Shown piece after piece: positions 1 through 7,134 of a stretch of 13,821 bases of DNA. The stretch is from the NCBI GenBank assembly GCA_016284575.1, contig JAEEPD010000083.1, forward strand, positions 1 through 13,821. Direction: 5' to 3'. The translations under genes were made by a program, and so were the position numbers. Each line of letters opens with the position of its first letter. Within the stretch, counting starts at the first letter, position 1. The notes beneath the pieces are model-generated. The model was not told the DNA's origin, made no database searches, and saw only the letters and a list, made by a program, of their open reading frames with translations. This DNA comes from Bacillota bacterium. GTDB lineage: Bacteria > Bacillota > Clostridia > Peptostreptococcales > Anaerovoracaceae.

Positions 1-729
1 TCTCTTTGCATACTGTACGGGGATCTTTCTGGTACCCTCGGATACCATGATGATTCCGATAATTACAGCCAGTGCAAATACCAGGAAGAGGACTACGGAG
101 ATGATGGAGATGGTTCCATCGATCATGCCTCTGATGGTTCTGGAGATGCTGGTGGGGATCCTGGAAACGATACCTGCGAAGATGATCAGGGAGATACCAT
201 TGCCCAGTCCGTTGTCATTGATCTTCTCGCCCAGCCACATCAGGAATGCAGTACCTGCAACCAGGGTCAGTACGATGACGATCTTGGAAAGGATGCCGTC
301 ATCCACAAGAACGCCTCTGAACAGACCGAAGGTATATCCGATGGCCTGGATCAGAGCAAGCACTACAGTCAGATATCTGGTGTAGGCTGCCATCTTGCGT
401 CTGCCTTCCTCACCCTGCTTGGAGAGCTCTTCCAGAGCCGGAATGGCTACTGCAAGGAGCTGCAGAATCAGGGATGCGGTGATGTAGGGAGAGATGCTCA
501 GCGCGAAAATGGTGAAGTTGCTGAAGGAACCGCCCGAAAAGAGGTCGAAGAGGCCAAAGAGTCCGGACTCGTTGGAGTCGAACATCTGAGCCAGCAGAGC
601 TCTGTTGATACCGGGTACGGGGATGTTGGATCCCAGTCTGAAGACGATCATCATCACAAGGGTGTAGATCATCTTAGGGCGCATCTCAGGTATTTTCCAG
701 GCCTGTCTGATGGTCTTGAGTATACCCAT
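1..729 (-). CDS. secY: Protein translocase subunit SecY, N-terminal part (cut by window edge)
   Basis: SecY is the channel-forming membrane subunit of the Sec translocase, through which proteins are exported or inserted with SecE, SecG and SecA. The first 243 residues are visible, starting MGILKTIRQAWKIPEMR. About six hydrophobic segments can be read (roughly residues 21-38, 70-93, 117-138, 148-167, 176-192 and 207-229). The sequence ends at RKIPVQYAKR, the conserved cytoplasmic loop after the sixth helix, so roughly the second half of the protein lies beyond the left edge. The ATG is one base past the rplO stop codon (TAGaATG), and its SD-like AGAGGT lies inside the last rplO codons, so translation is probably coupled to rplO. 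The position as last gene of the spc order is the usual one. I translated it codon by codon without finding a frameshift. Confidence 0.97.
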   Translation of the reverse strand, partial: MGILKTIRQAWKIPEMRPKMIYTLVMMIVFRLGSNIPVPGINRALLAQMFDSNESGLFGLFDLFSGGSFSNFTIFALSISPYITASLILQLLAVAIPALEELSKQGEEGRRKMAAYTRYLTVVLALIQAIGYTFGLFRGVLVDDGILSKIVIVLTLVAGTAFLMWLGEKINDNGLGNGISLIIFAGIVSRIPTSISRTIRGMIDGTISIISVVLFLVFALAVIIGIIMVSEGTRKIPVQYAKR

Positions 730-730
730 T

Positions 731-1171
731 CTAGACTACCTCTGCCTTTCCTCCTGCGGCAACGATCTTGTCGATTGCGCTGTCGCTGAACTTCTGAGCC
801 TGAACAGTCAGAGCCTTCTTCAGTTCTCCGCCGCCAAGGATCTTGATTCCGTCCTTAGCCTGCTTTGCAAGTCCGGCTTCCATGATCATCTCAGGTGTTA
901 CAGTGCTGCCATCCTCGAAGATATTGAGTTTTTCTACATTTACTGCTACATAATCAGTGCTGAAGATGTTGGTGAAGCCCCTCTTGGGGATTCTTCTGTA
1001 GAGAGGCATCTGGCCGCCTTCAAATCCGAGACGAACGCCGCCGCCGGATCTGGAGTTCTGACCATTCATACCACGGCCGGCTGTGGTGCCGTTGCCGGTA
1101 CCCTGACCTCTGCCCTTTCTCTTTGCTTTGAAGGTGGAACCTTCCGGCTTCTTTAATTCATGAAGTTTCAT
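731..1171 (-). CDS. rplO: 50S ribosomal protein L15
   Basis: L15 is a late-assembling large-subunit protein that contacts 23S rRNA domain II. The 146 residues match the family length. The N-terminal third is the expected glycine- and basic-rich tail (RKGRGQGTGNGTTAGRG, then SRSGGGVRLGFEGGQMPLYRR), followed by the globular domain ending GGKAEVV. The start MKLHELKKPEGS is canonical and is preceded by AAGGAGG 9 nt upstream. It lies 15 nt after rpmD and 1 nt before secY, so it links ribosome synthesis to the translocase gene. Nothing is unusual. Confidence 0.98.
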   Translation of the reverse strand: MKLHELKKPEGSTFKAKRKGRGQGTGNGTTAGRGMNGQNSRSGGGVRLGFEGGQMPLYRRIPKRGFTNIFSTDYVAVNVEKLNIFEDGSTVTPEMIMEAGLAKQAKDGIKILGGGELKKALTVQAQKFSDSAIDKIVAAGGKAEVV

Positions 1172-1186
1172 CTAGTTGCCTCCTTC

Positions 1187-1360
1187 TTACTGCTCTTCAA
1201 CCTTTAACAGGTGGGAAACCTTATTGATGGCACCTCTGCTCTGGGGGGTATCGGGAAGAACGACGCTGTGGCCGGTCTTCCTGAGGCCGAGAGCTTCAAC
1301 TACCTTCTTCTGATAAGGAGTAGAACCAATGGTGCTCTTTACAAGTGTAACTTTAAGCAT
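1187..1360 (-). CDS. rpmD: 50S ribosomal protein L30
   Basis: A 57-residue ORF found by translating the gap between rpsE and rplO. It begins MLKVTLVKSTIGSTPYQKK and ends SHLLKVEEQ. The pattern VTLVKSxIG, then LGLRKTGHSVVLPDTPQSRGAINKVSHLL, is the L30 fold signature, and the length fits the family (about 57-61 aa). L30 is a small large-subunit protein present in most bacteria. GGAGG stands 6 nt before the ATG. The gene begins 10 nt after the rpsE stop and ends 15 nt before rplO, its standard place in the spc operon. It is easily missed by length-filtered gene callers. Confidence 0.96.
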   Translation of the reverse strand: MLKVTLVKSTIGSTPYQKKVVEALGLRKTGHSVVLPDTPQSRGAINKVSHLLKVEEQ

Positions 1361-1370
1361 GTCTATCCTC

Positions 1371-1874
1371 CTATCCTAAGATCTCTTCTCTTGAAAGACC
1401 TCTGGCCTGAGCAACACTTTCCAGTGTCTTGAGGCTTCTGAGTCCTTCGATCGTTGCATAAGCTACGTTTCCGGGATTGTTGGAACCAAGGATCTTGGCT
1501 CTTACATCCTTAATACCGGCATATTCGAGCACAGTTCTTGCTGCGCCGCCGGCGATAACTCCAGTACCCTGTACAGCGGGCATCAGAAGTACTCTGCCTG
1601 CACCGAAGGTACCCTCGATCCTGTGGGGAATGGTGGTGCCCTTCATGGGAACGGTGATCAGGTTCTTCTTAGCGTCTTCTGTTGCCTTTCTTACGGCTTC
1701 GGGAATTTCTACGGACTTGCCCAGTCCGAGACCAACGTGTCCGTCATTGTCACCGACTACTACGGTTACGCTGAATCTGGAGTTCTTTCCGCCCTTAACT
1801 ACCTTGGTTACACGTCTGATGTTGACGATGGATTCCTTCAGGTCAAGTTTGGAGACATCAATTCTGTTCTGCAT
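1371..1874 (-). CDS. rpsE: 30S ribosomal protein S5
   Basis: S5 sits at the back of the 30S body near the S4/S5 interface and affects decoding accuracy; changes in its N-terminal loop are known to give spectinomycin resistance in other bacteria. The 167 residues show the N-terminal double-stranded RNA-binding domain (ESIVNIRRVTKVVKGGKNSRFSVTVVVGD, about residues 14-45) with the spectinomycin-region loop VVKGGKNSRF, and the C-terminal domain with GTGVIAGGAARTVLEYAGI. The loop shows no obvious deletion. Start choice: MQNRIDVSK with SD GGAGGAG. This SD overlaps the rplR stop codon (TAGGAGG), so the two genes are likely coupled; the gap is 12 nt. Confidence 0.98.
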   Translation of the reverse strand: MQNRIDVSKLDLKESIVNIRRVTKVVKGGKNSRFSVTVVVGDNDGHVGLGLGKSVEIPEAVRKATEDAKKNLITVPMKGTTIPHRIEGTFGAGRVLLMPAVQGTGVIAGGAARTVLEYAGIKDVRAKILGSNNPGNVAYATIEGLRSLKTLESVAQARGLSREEILG

Positions 1875-1886
1875 ATCGTTCTCCTC

Positions 1887-2252
1887 CTAGAAATCAAGGC
1901 CTGCAGCTCTTGCGCCGTCAGCCAGCTCTTTTACTCTGCCGTGATACAGGTAGCCGCCTCTGTCGAATGCTACGCACTCGATTCCGGCTTCCTTGGCACG
2001 CTTGCCGATGAGCTCGCCCACCAGCTTGGCTGCCTCTTTGTTTCCGCCATAAGCGGCCTGCTCCTTGATCTCCTTGTCGAGAGAGGATGCAGCTGCCAGA
2101 GTTCTGCCATTTACGTCGTCAATGATCTGAGCGTAAATGTTCTTAGAGCTTCTGAAAACACAAAGTCTGGGCATCTCAGGAGTTCCGAATATGTCTTTTC
2201 TGACTCTTTCGTGTCTTTTAAGACGATTGTCATTTCTGCTTCTGTTAGCCAT
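1887..2252 (-). CDS. rplR: 50S ribosomal protein L18
   Basis: L18 binds 5S rRNA together with L5 and L25-type proteins and helps place it in the central protuberance. The 121 residues are of normal length, with a basic N-terminus (NRSRNDNRLKRHERVRKDIFG) followed by PRLCVFRSSKNIYAQIIDD, the hallmark start of the globular domain, and the conserved FDRGGYLYHGRVKELADGAR near the C-terminus. SD AGGAGGAG is 10-12 nt before the ATG. It follows rplF by 18 nt and precedes rpsE by 12 nt in normal spc order. Confidence 0.98.
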   Translation of the reverse strand: MANRSRNDNRLKRHERVRKDIFGTPEMPRLCVFRSSKNIYAQIIDDVNGRTLAAASSLDKEIKEQAAYGGNKEAAKLVGELIGKRAKEAGIECVAFDRGGYLYHGRVKELADGARAAGLDF

Positions 2253-2270
2253 ATCGATTCACTCCTCCTA

Positions 2271-2810
2271 TTACTTACCGGTCTTGCCTTCTTTTCTGCG
2301 GATGTGCTCACCGACATAGTGGATACCCTTGCCCTTGTAGGGTTCGGGAGCTCTCCATGCACGGATGATCGCAGCGTAGTTGCCAACCTGTTCCTTGCTT
2401 GCGCCCTTTACGACGATGTTGGTCTGGTTGGGAACTTCGGTGGTGATACCTTCAGGATCGACCATTTCCACAGGATGAGAGTAACCGAGCTGCATGATAA
2501 GGGTGTTGCCCTTCTTTTCGGCTCTGTAGCCTACGCCGGTCATTTCCAGCTTCTTCTCATAGCCTTCGGTTACGCCGTGAACCATATTGTTTACCAGGCT
2601 TCTTGCCAGGCCGTGCTGCATGTTAGCTTCGCGGCTGTCATTAGCCGGTGTGAGTTTGATCTCGCCGCCATTCTGCTCGATCTTGATTACGGGACTGATC
2701 TGCGCGCTCAGGGTACCCTTGGGTCCCTTTACGGTAACAAGGTTCTTGTCACTTATGGTGACTTCTACTCCGGCAGGAACAGTCACAGGCAGTTTTCCTA
2801 TTCTGGACAT
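2271..2810 (-). CDS. rplF: 50S ribosomal protein L6
   Basis: L6 lies near the sarcin-ricin loop and the factor-binding site of the 50S subunit. The 179 residues (family about 175-180) form two related domains. The start MSRIGKLPVTVPAGVEV is canonical, and the C-terminal signature EPYKGKGIHYVGEHIRRKEGKTGK is intact. SD AAAGGAG is 6 nt before the ATG. The gene lies 18 nt after rpsH and 18 nt before rplR. A long antisense reading frame covers it but has no independent support. Confidence 0.98.
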   Translation of the reverse strand: MSRIGKLPVTVPAGVEVTISDKNLVTVKGPKGTLSAQISPVIKIEQNGGEIKLTPANDSREANMQHGLARSLVNNMVHGVTEGYEKKLEMTGVGYRAEKKGNTLIMQLGYSHPVEMVDPEGITTEVPNQTNIVVKGASKEQVGNYAAIIRAWRAPEPYKGKGIHYVGEHIRRKEGKTGK

Positions 2811-2828
2811 TTGTTTCTCCTTTCCTTA

Positions 2829-3227
2829 TTACCAAACGTAGCAGATAACTTCTCCGCCAACTCCCAGCTTCCTTGCTTCCTTATCAGTGATAAGTCCGCT
2901 GGAGGTGGAGATGATGGCGATTCCGAGACCGCCAAGCACTCTGGGAACTTCGTCAGCCTTTACATAGACCTTCATTCCGGGCTTGGGGATTCTCTTGATT
3001 CCGGTGATTACGCGGGACTTGCCTTCGCCGTACTTCATCTGTACTTTGATGCTGCCCTGTACGCCTTCTTCGACTACTTCGTAGCCTCTGATGTATCCTT
3101 CTTTGGTAAGGATCTCTGCGATGTTCTTCTTGATTTTGGAAGCAGGGATCTCTACGAACTCATGTCCGGCTACATTGGCATTTCTGATTCTTGTGAGCAT
3201 ATCTGCTACAGGATCTGTCATTGTCAT
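2829..3227 (-). CDS. rpsH: 30S ribosomal protein S8
   Basis: S8 is a primary 16S rRNA-binding protein of the central domain and, in E. coli, the translational repressor of the spc operon. The 132 residues include the N-terminal DPVADMLTRIRNANVAGHEFVEIPASKIK and the C-terminal rRNA-binding segment GLGIAIISTSSGLITDKEARKLGVGGEVICYVW, both canonical. Two ATGs are possible (MTM); the first lies 8 nt after a clean AGGAGG and is preferred. It starts 21 nt after rpsN. I did not find an obvious 16S-like S8 target stem in the nearby rplX-rplE gap (17 nt, too short), so S8 feedback of the E. coli type is not evident here. Confidence 0.98.
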   Translation of the reverse strand: MTMTDPVADMLTRIRNANVAGHEFVEIPASKIKKNIAEILTKEGYIRGYEVVEEGVQGSIKVQMKYGEGKSRVITGIKRIPKPGMKVYVKADEVPRVLGGLGIAIISTSSGLITDKEARKLGVGGEVICYVW

Positions 3228-3248
3228 TGTTGTTTCCTCCTTCCTTTT

Positions 3249-3434
3249 TTACCAGCTGGCCTTCTTTACTCCGGGGATCTCACCCTTGTAAGCCAGCTCT
3301 CTGAAGCATATACGGCAGATACCGTACTTTCTTAAATAAGCATGAGGTCTTCCGCAGATCTTGCATCTGGTGTAGGCCTGAGTGGAGTACTTGGGTTTCC
3401 TCTGCTGCTTAACCTTGAGAGATGTCTTTGCCAT
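3249..3434 (-). CDS. rpsN: 30S ribosomal protein S14, zinc-ribbon type (type Z)
   Basis: S14 is a late-assembling protein of the 30S head. This is the short C+ form: 61 residues with C24-x2-C27 and C40-x2-C43 (CKICGRPHAYLRKYGICRIC), which bind one zinc ion. The C- paralogue is longer (about 89-101 aa) and lacks these cysteines; many Firmicutes use it under zinc starvation. None is present in this window. The C-terminus GEIPGVKKASW is canonical. SD AGGAGG is 6 nt before the ATG. It lies 9 nt after rplE and 21 nt before rpsH. Confidence 0.98.
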   Translation of the reverse strand: MAKTSLKVKQQRKPKYSTQAYTRCKICGRPHAYLRKYGICRICFRELAYKGEIPGVKKASW

Positions 3435-3443
3435 AACTGCCTC

Positions 3444-3986
3444 CTACTTTTCGAACGGCATTCCGAGCATGGCCAGGAGAGCCTGGGCTTCTTCGTCAGT
3501 CTTAGCCGTTGTGGTGAATACGATATCCATGCCTCTGACCTTTTCAACCTGATCGTATACGATCTCGGGGAAGATCAGCTGTTCCTTAACGCCCATGGCA
3601 TAGTTGCCGCGTCCGTCGAAGGAGTTCTTGCTTACGCCCTTGAAGTCTCTTACTCTGGGAAGAGCAATGTTGAAGAACTTGTCAGCGAATTCGTACATTC
3701 TGTCGCCGCGGAGGGTAACCTTGCAGCCAACAGTCATGCCGCTTCTGATCTTGAAGTTCGCGATGGACTTTCTGGACTTGGTCAGTACGGGAGCCTGGCC
3801 TGCGATGGTGGCCATTTCCTTAACTGCTGCTTCGATAAGCTTGGGGTTGTCCTTTACATCGCCAAGGCCCATGTTCAGGGTGATCTTTTCGAGCTTGGGA
3901 ACTTCCATTACGTTCTTATACTGAAACTTTTCCTTCAGTGCGGGGAAAACTTCAGCATTGTATTTTTCTTTCATTCTTGCTGCCAT
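3444..3986 (-). CDS. rplE: 50S ribosomal protein L5
   Basis: L5 binds 5S rRNA and forms the B1b bridge to S13. I set the start at MAARMKEKYNAEVFPALKEK (180 aa, the usual length) because AGAGGAG lies 8 nt upstream of that ATG. An in-frame GTG 18 nt farther upstream would overlap the rplX stop and has no SD of its own. Conserved blocks are LEKITLNMGLGD (about 32-43), the central SIANFKIRSGMTVGCKVTLRG (about 77-97) and the C-terminal MDIVFTTTAKTDEEAQALL. The gap to rplX is 17 nt and to rpsN 9 nt. Confidence 0.97.
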   Translation of the reverse strand: MAARMKEKYNAEVFPALKEKFQYKNVMEVPKLEKITLNMGLGDVKDNPKLIEAAVKEMATIAGQAPVLTKSRKSIANFKIRSGMTVGCKVTLRGDRMYEFADKFFNIALPRVRDFKGVSKNSFDGRGNYAMGVKEQLIFPEIVYDQVEKVRGMDIVFTTTAKTDEEAQALLAMLGMPFEK

Positions 3987-4003
3987 TTTGAGTTCTCCTC
4001 TCA

Positions 4004-4309
4004 CTAGTCAATAACTGCGCCGGTCTTCTTGGCGACTCTCTTCTTCTTGCCGTTCTCGACAACGTATCCGATCCTGGAAGCCTGCTTGGCCTTGGTGTCG
4101 TAGTACATTACGTTGGAAGCATCGATGGGGCCTTCGATCTTGACGATCTCGGCGGGCTGCTGATTCTGAGCCTTCTTGTGATGGGTCTGAATGTTTACGC
4201 CCTCTACGATGACGGTGTTGTTCTTGGGGTCTGCCTTGATGACCTTGCCGATCTTGCCGGCGTCTTTTCCGGTAATTACCTGGACGGTGTCATTCTTTTT
4301 GATCTTCAT
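4004..4309 (-). CDS. rplX: 50S ribosomal protein L24
   Basis: L24 is one of two assembly-initiator proteins of the 50S subunit and binds the 5' end of 23S rRNA. The 101 residues carry the N-terminal KOW motif (KKNDTVQVITGKDAGKIGKVIK, about residues 4-25), followed by VIVEGVNIQTHHKKAQNQQ, typical of the family. SD AGGAGGGG is located 9-10 nt before the ATG. It follows rplN by 14 nt and precedes rplE by 17 nt. Nothing is unusual. Confidence 0.98.
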   Translation of the reverse strand: MKIKKNDTVQVITGKDAGKIGKVIKADPKNNTVIVEGVNIQTHHKKAQNQQPAEIVKIEGPIDASNVMYYDTKAKQASRIGYVVENGKKKRVAKKTGAVID

Positions 4310-4323
4310 TATATATGCCCCTC

Positions 4324-4692
4324 CTACAGTACTTCCGGTGCGAGGGAGACGATCTTCATGAATCCTCTGTCGCGGAGTTCTCTTGCGACCGGTCCGAAGA
4401 TACGGGTTCCTACGGGAGTCTTGTCGTCTCTGATGATAACTGCTGCGTTCTGATCGAACTTAACGTAGCTTCCATCGACTCTTCTGGCTCCGGTGGCGGT
4501 CCTTACGATAACAGCCTTGACTACGTCACCCTTCTTAACAACTCCACCGGGAGTCGCGTCTTTTACGGCACATACGATGATGTCGCCGATATTTGCATAT
4601 TTACGGCCGGTACCGCCGAGAATACGGATGCAGAGGAGTTCCTTTGCTCCGGAATTATCGGCGACCCTCAGTCTTGTTTCGTTCTGAATCAT
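4324..4692 (-). CDS. rplN: 50S ribosomal protein L14
   Basis: L14 lies at the subunit interface (bridge B8) and is the docking site of the silencing factor RsfS. The 122 residues are the exact family length: MIQNETRLRVADNSGAKELLCIRILGG at the N-terminus, then the central VKDATPGGVVKKGDVVKAVIVRT and the C-terminal FGPVARELRDRGFMKIVSLAPEVL. AAGGAGG is 6 nt before the ATG. It lies 11 nt after rpsQ, at the usual S10/spc junction. I see no internal promoter there, so the two classical operons are probably one transcript here. Confidence 0.98.
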   Translation of the reverse strand: MIQNETRLRVADNSGAKELLCIRILGGTGRKYANIGDIIVCAVKDATPGGVVKKGDVVKAVIVRTATGARRVDGSYVKFDQNAAVIIRDDKTPVGTRIFGPVARELRDRGFMKIVSLAPEVL

Positions 4693-4703
4693 CAGGTGCC
4701 TCC

Positions 4704-4961
4704 TTACTTAGCCTTTTCAACGATTTCCACAAGTCTCCATCTCTTGGTCTTGGAGAGGGGTCTTGTTTCCATGATCCTTACCTTGTCGCCTACCTGGCAC
4801 TCGTTGTTTTCATCGTGTGCCACGTACTTCTTGGTGATCTTTGTGGACTTTCCATAGAGAGCGTGACGACGGGATTCTTCGATTGTTACAACGATGGACT
4901 TGTCCATCTTATCGCTGGTAACGATACCTGCAACAACTCTTCTTGCTTTTCTTTCTGCCAT
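4704..4961 (-). CDS. rpsQ: 30S ribosomal protein S17
   Basis: S17 is an OB-fold primary binder of the 16S 5' domain. The 85 residues are of normal length: RRVVAGIVTSDKMDKSIVVTIE (about 7-28) is the classic opening, followed by HALYGKSTKITKKYVAHDE and the DKVRIMETRPLSKTKRWRLVEI C-terminus. AAGGAGG lies 9 nt upstream of the ATG. Gaps are 18 nt to rpmC and 11 nt to rplN. Nothing is unusual. Confidence 0.98.
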   Translation of the reverse strand: MAERKARRVVAGIVTSDKMDKSIVVTIEESRRHALYGKSTKITKKYVAHDENNECQVGDKVRIMETRPLSKTKRWRLVEIVEKAK

Positions 4962-4979
4962 TGCCTACGTCCTCCTTTC

Positions 4980-5183
4980 CTACTCTCTGGCTGCCTTGAG
5001 CTCGTTCTCTCTCATGACAGTCTTGATTCTTGCGATCTCTCTCTTAACTTCCTTCATCTTCAGAGGATTGTCCAGCTGACCGGTAACGTGCTGGAAACGG
5101 AGGTTAAAGAGTTCTTTTCTGAGCTTGCTCTCCTCGTTGGCGAGTTCAGCCTGGCTCATATTTCTCATCTTATCGATTTTCAT
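4980..5183 (-). CDS. rpmC: 50S ribosomal protein L29
   Basis: L29 is a small helical-hairpin protein at the polypeptide tunnel exit, next to L23 and part of the docking surface for SRP and trigger factor. The 67 residues show two helices with the signature LRKELFNLRFQHVTGQLDNP (about 21-40). The start is 5 nt after the rplP stop. The SD AAGGAGG is made by the last sense codons of rplP, so translation is probably coupled. Confidence 0.97.
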   Translation of the reverse strand: MKIDKMRNMSQAELANEESKLRKELFNLRFQHVTGQLDNPLKMKEVKREIARIKTVMRENELKAARE

Positions 5184-5188
5184 TGTGA

Positions 5189-5599
5189 CTAGGCCTCCTT
5201 CTTAACGAACTTGCACTTGATGGGGAGCTTGTGGGATGCGAGGCGGGCGGCTTCTCTTGCAACTTCTTCTGCAACGCCGTCGATCTCGAACATCACTCTG
5301 CCCGGCTTAACTACTGCTACCCAGTACTCAGGAGCACCCTTACCGGAACCCATACGTACTTCAGCAGGCTTCTTGGTTACTGACTTGTGGGGGAAGATCT
5401 TGATGTAGACCTTTCCGCCTCTCTTCATGTATCTGTTGATGGCGATACGGGCAGCCTCTATCTGGTTGGCAGTGATCCAGCCGCATTCCTGAGCAACAAG
5501 GCCGTAGGAACCGTAAGTAACAGTATTACCTTTGGTGGCGATGCCCTTCATTCTGCCTCTGTGAAGTCTTCTGTACTTCACACGCTTTGGCATTAACAT
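5189..5599 (-). CDS. rplP: 50S ribosomal protein L16
   Basis: L16 contacts tRNA near the A and P sites and is needed for late 50S maturation. The 136 residues begin MLMPKRVKYRRLHRGRMKG, where the MLMPKR start is the conserved one, preceded by AAAGGAGGAG. The GKVYIKIFPHKSVTKKPAEVRMGSGKG region (about residues 62-87), which approaches the peptidyl-transferase centre, is intact. It lies 14 nt after rpsC, and its last codons hold the rpmC SD. Nothing is unusual. Confidence 0.98.
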   Translation of the reverse strand: MLMPKRVKYRRLHRGRMKGIATKGNTVTYGSYGLVAQECGWITANQIEAARIAINRYMKRGGKVYIKIFPHKSVTKKPAEVRMGSGKGAPEYWVAVVKPGRVMFEIDGVAEEVAREAARLASHKLPIKCKFVKKEA

Positions 5600-5613
5600 G
5601 GCTTACTCCTCCT

Positions 5614-6480
5614 TTATTCTTCTGCAGGAGCTTCTGTTGCTTCTGCGGGTGCTTCAGCTTCCTGAACGGGAGCGGCCTTTACAGGACGACGACGGAAGTT
5701 CTCAGCCTTCTTGATCTCGTTTCTGTCCTCGCGGGGTCTGCGCTCGGTTCTTGCTTCTCTGCGGCCTTCGCGGCGCTCTCTTCTGTCGCCCTTCTGGCCT
5801 CTTCTTTCCTTTCTTTCGGGCTCGGCAGGGATCGCGGGGATCAGGTCCTTATCCAGGACTTCACCGTTGTTGACCCAAACCTTTACGCCGATCCTTCCGT
5901 ACTGGGTATCAGCTTCGGCAAAGCCGTAGTCGATATTGGCGCGGATGGTGTGAAGAGGAACATTTCCTTCTGCATACTTTTCGCTTCTTGCGATTTCAGC
6001 ACCGCCTACACGGCCGGAGATGACGACCTTAACGCCCTTGGCGCCGGCCTTCATTGCTCTCTGCAGGGCCTGCTTCATGGCTCTTCTGAAGGAAACTCTT
6101 CTCTCCAGAGACTGAGCAATGTTCTCAGCTGTCAGCTGGGCATCCTGATCGGGCTTTCTGAGCTCGACGATGTTGAGGAATACCTGCTTGCCTGTCTTCT
6201 TTTCGAGTTCGCTCTTGAGCTTGTCGATGCCGTCTCCGCCTCTGCCGATGCCCATACCGGGCTTAGCGGTGAGGACGTTGACTCTGATCTGATTTGCAGC
6301 AGCTCTTTCGATAACTACCTTGGAGATGCCTGCTTCATAGAGCTTCTTCTTTACATATGTTCTGACTTCGTTGTCCTCTACAAGGTAATCAGCGAAGTTC
6401 TTCTTGTTGGCGTACCACTTGGAATCCCAGTCCTGGATGACGCCTACTCTGAGTCCATGAGGACTTACTTTCTGTCCCAT
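5614..6480 (-). CDS. rpsC: 30S ribosomal protein S3 with long C-terminal extension
   Basis: S3 sits in the 30S head at the mRNA entry channel and takes part in mRNA unwinding. Residues 1-216 are canonical: MGQKVSPHGLRVGVIQDWDSKWYA, a KH type II domain with its GxxG loop at GMGIGRGGDG (about 75-84), and the C-terminal domain ending VWVNNGEVLDKDLIPAIP. The total of 288 residues is clearly longer than the usual ~215-235. Residues ~219-267 are almost all charged and Arg-rich (KERRGQKGDRRERREGRRE and on). Residues ~268-288 are Pro/Ala/Glu-rich and acidic (EAEAPAEATEAPAEE). The tail is in frame with a proper stop, and rplP follows 14 nt later with its own SD, so it is not a frameshift product. The extension is probably disordered. 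SD AGGAGG stands 6 nt before the ATG. Confidence 0.97.
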   Translation of the reverse strand: MGQKVSPHGLRVGVIQDWDSKWYANKKNFADYLVEDNEVRTYVKKKLYEAGISKVVIERAAANQIRVNVLTAKPGMGIGRGGDGIDKLKSELEKKTGKQVFLNIVELRKPDQDAQLTAENIAQSLERRVSFRRAMKQALQRAMKAGAKGVKVVISGRVGGAEIARSEKYAEGNVPLHTIRANIDYGFAEADTQYGRIGVKVWVNNGEVLDKDLIPAIPAEPERKERRGQKGDRRERREGRREARTERRPREDRNEIKKAENFRRRPVKAAPVQEAEAPAEATEAPAEE

Positions 6481-6494
6481 AATAACCTCCTGGA

Positions 6495-6827
6495 TTACCT
6501 TTCACTAAGGGTTACACTGATGTGGCTGCTTCTCTTGAGGATCTTTCCTGCTCTGCCCTGAGCTCCTGCTCTCCAGCGCTTCATTGTGGGGCCCTGGTTT
6601 ACGAGGATCTCGGAAACGTACAGATTATCAGGATCGAGCTCGAAGTTGTTCTCTGCGTTTGCTGCTGCAGACTGAACTACCTTCTCAACCAGCTCAGCGC
6701 TCTTTCCGGGAGTGAACTTGAGGATGGTCAGAGCCTCGTTCAGGCTCTTGCCTCTTACAAGATCTGCTACAGGAGCGAGCTTGGTCGGAGACATTCTCAG
6801 ATATTTAGCAACTGCTTTTGCTTCCAT
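6495..6827 (-). CDS. rplV: 50S ribosomal protein L22
   Basis: L22 binds all domains of 23S rRNA, and its beta-hairpin lines the narrowest part of the exit tunnel, where macrolides bind. The 110 residues include KYLRMSPTKLAPVADLVRGK (about 9-28) and the tunnel hairpin GPTMKRWRAGAQGRAGKILKRSSHISV (about 79-105). The usual SPRK and PRAQGRA wordings are here SPTK and AGAQGRA; I take this as lineage variation and not as evidence of resistance. SD AAGGAG lies 8 nt upstream, with 14-nt gaps on both sides. Confidence 0.97.
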   Translation of the reverse strand: MEAKAVAKYLRMSPTKLAPVADLVRGKSLNEALTILKFTPGKSAELVEKVVQSAAANAENNFELDPDNLYVSEILVNQGPTMKRWRAGAQGRAGKILKRSSHISVTLSER

Positions 6828-6841
6828 TGTTTATCTCCTTC

Positions 6842-7114
6842 CTACTTAACCTTGGAGGAATTGGCGTGGCCCCTGAAGGTTCTGGTGGGAGCAAACTCGC
6901 CGAGCTTGTGGCCAACCATATCTTCTGTTACGTATACGGGGATGTGCTTTCTTCCGTCGTGTACTGCGATTGTGTGTCCGATCATCTGCGGGAAAATGGT
7001 GGACGATCTGGACCAGGTCTTGATGACTTTCTTCTCGTTGGCGGCGTTCATAGCGTCGATAGCCTTAAGCAGCTTTTCGTTTACGAACGGGCCTTTCTTT
7101 AATGATCTGCTCAT
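6842..7114 (-). CDS. rpsS: 30S ribosomal protein S19
   Basis: S19 forms a complex with S13 in the 30S head, near the A-site tRNA. The 90 residues begin MSRSLKKGPFVNEKLLKAI and contain TWSRSSTIFPQMIGHTIAVHDGRKHIPVYVTEDMVGHKLGEFAPTRTF, all canonical. SD TGGAGG is 10 nt before the ATG. It lies 20 nt after rplB and 14 nt before rplV. Nothing is unusual. Confidence 0.98.
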   Translation of the reverse strand: MSRSLKKGPFVNEKLLKAIDAMNAANEKKVIKTWSRSSTIFPQMIGHTIAVHDGRKHIPVYVTEDMVGHKLGEFAPTRTFRGHANSSKVK

Positions 7115-7134
7115 TTGATTCTATCCTCCACTCA

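Noticed and set aside
1623..3335. A 570-codon plus-strand open frame
   Set aside because: It runs antisense across rpsE, rplR, rplF and rpsH, which are certain genes. It has no SD and its composition is what the complementary strand of codon-biased ribosomal genes gives. It is a shadow.
5587..6561. A 324-codon plus-strand open frame
   Set aside because: Antisense to rpsC, with Ser/Leu-rich low-complexity sequence from the Arg/Glu-rich tail; no SD and no domain.
6495..6827. Macrolide-resistance change in L22, because the tunnel hairpin reads AGAQGRAGK
   Set aside because: The AQGRA core is present with no insertion or deletion; the differences from the textbook sequence look like lineage variation.
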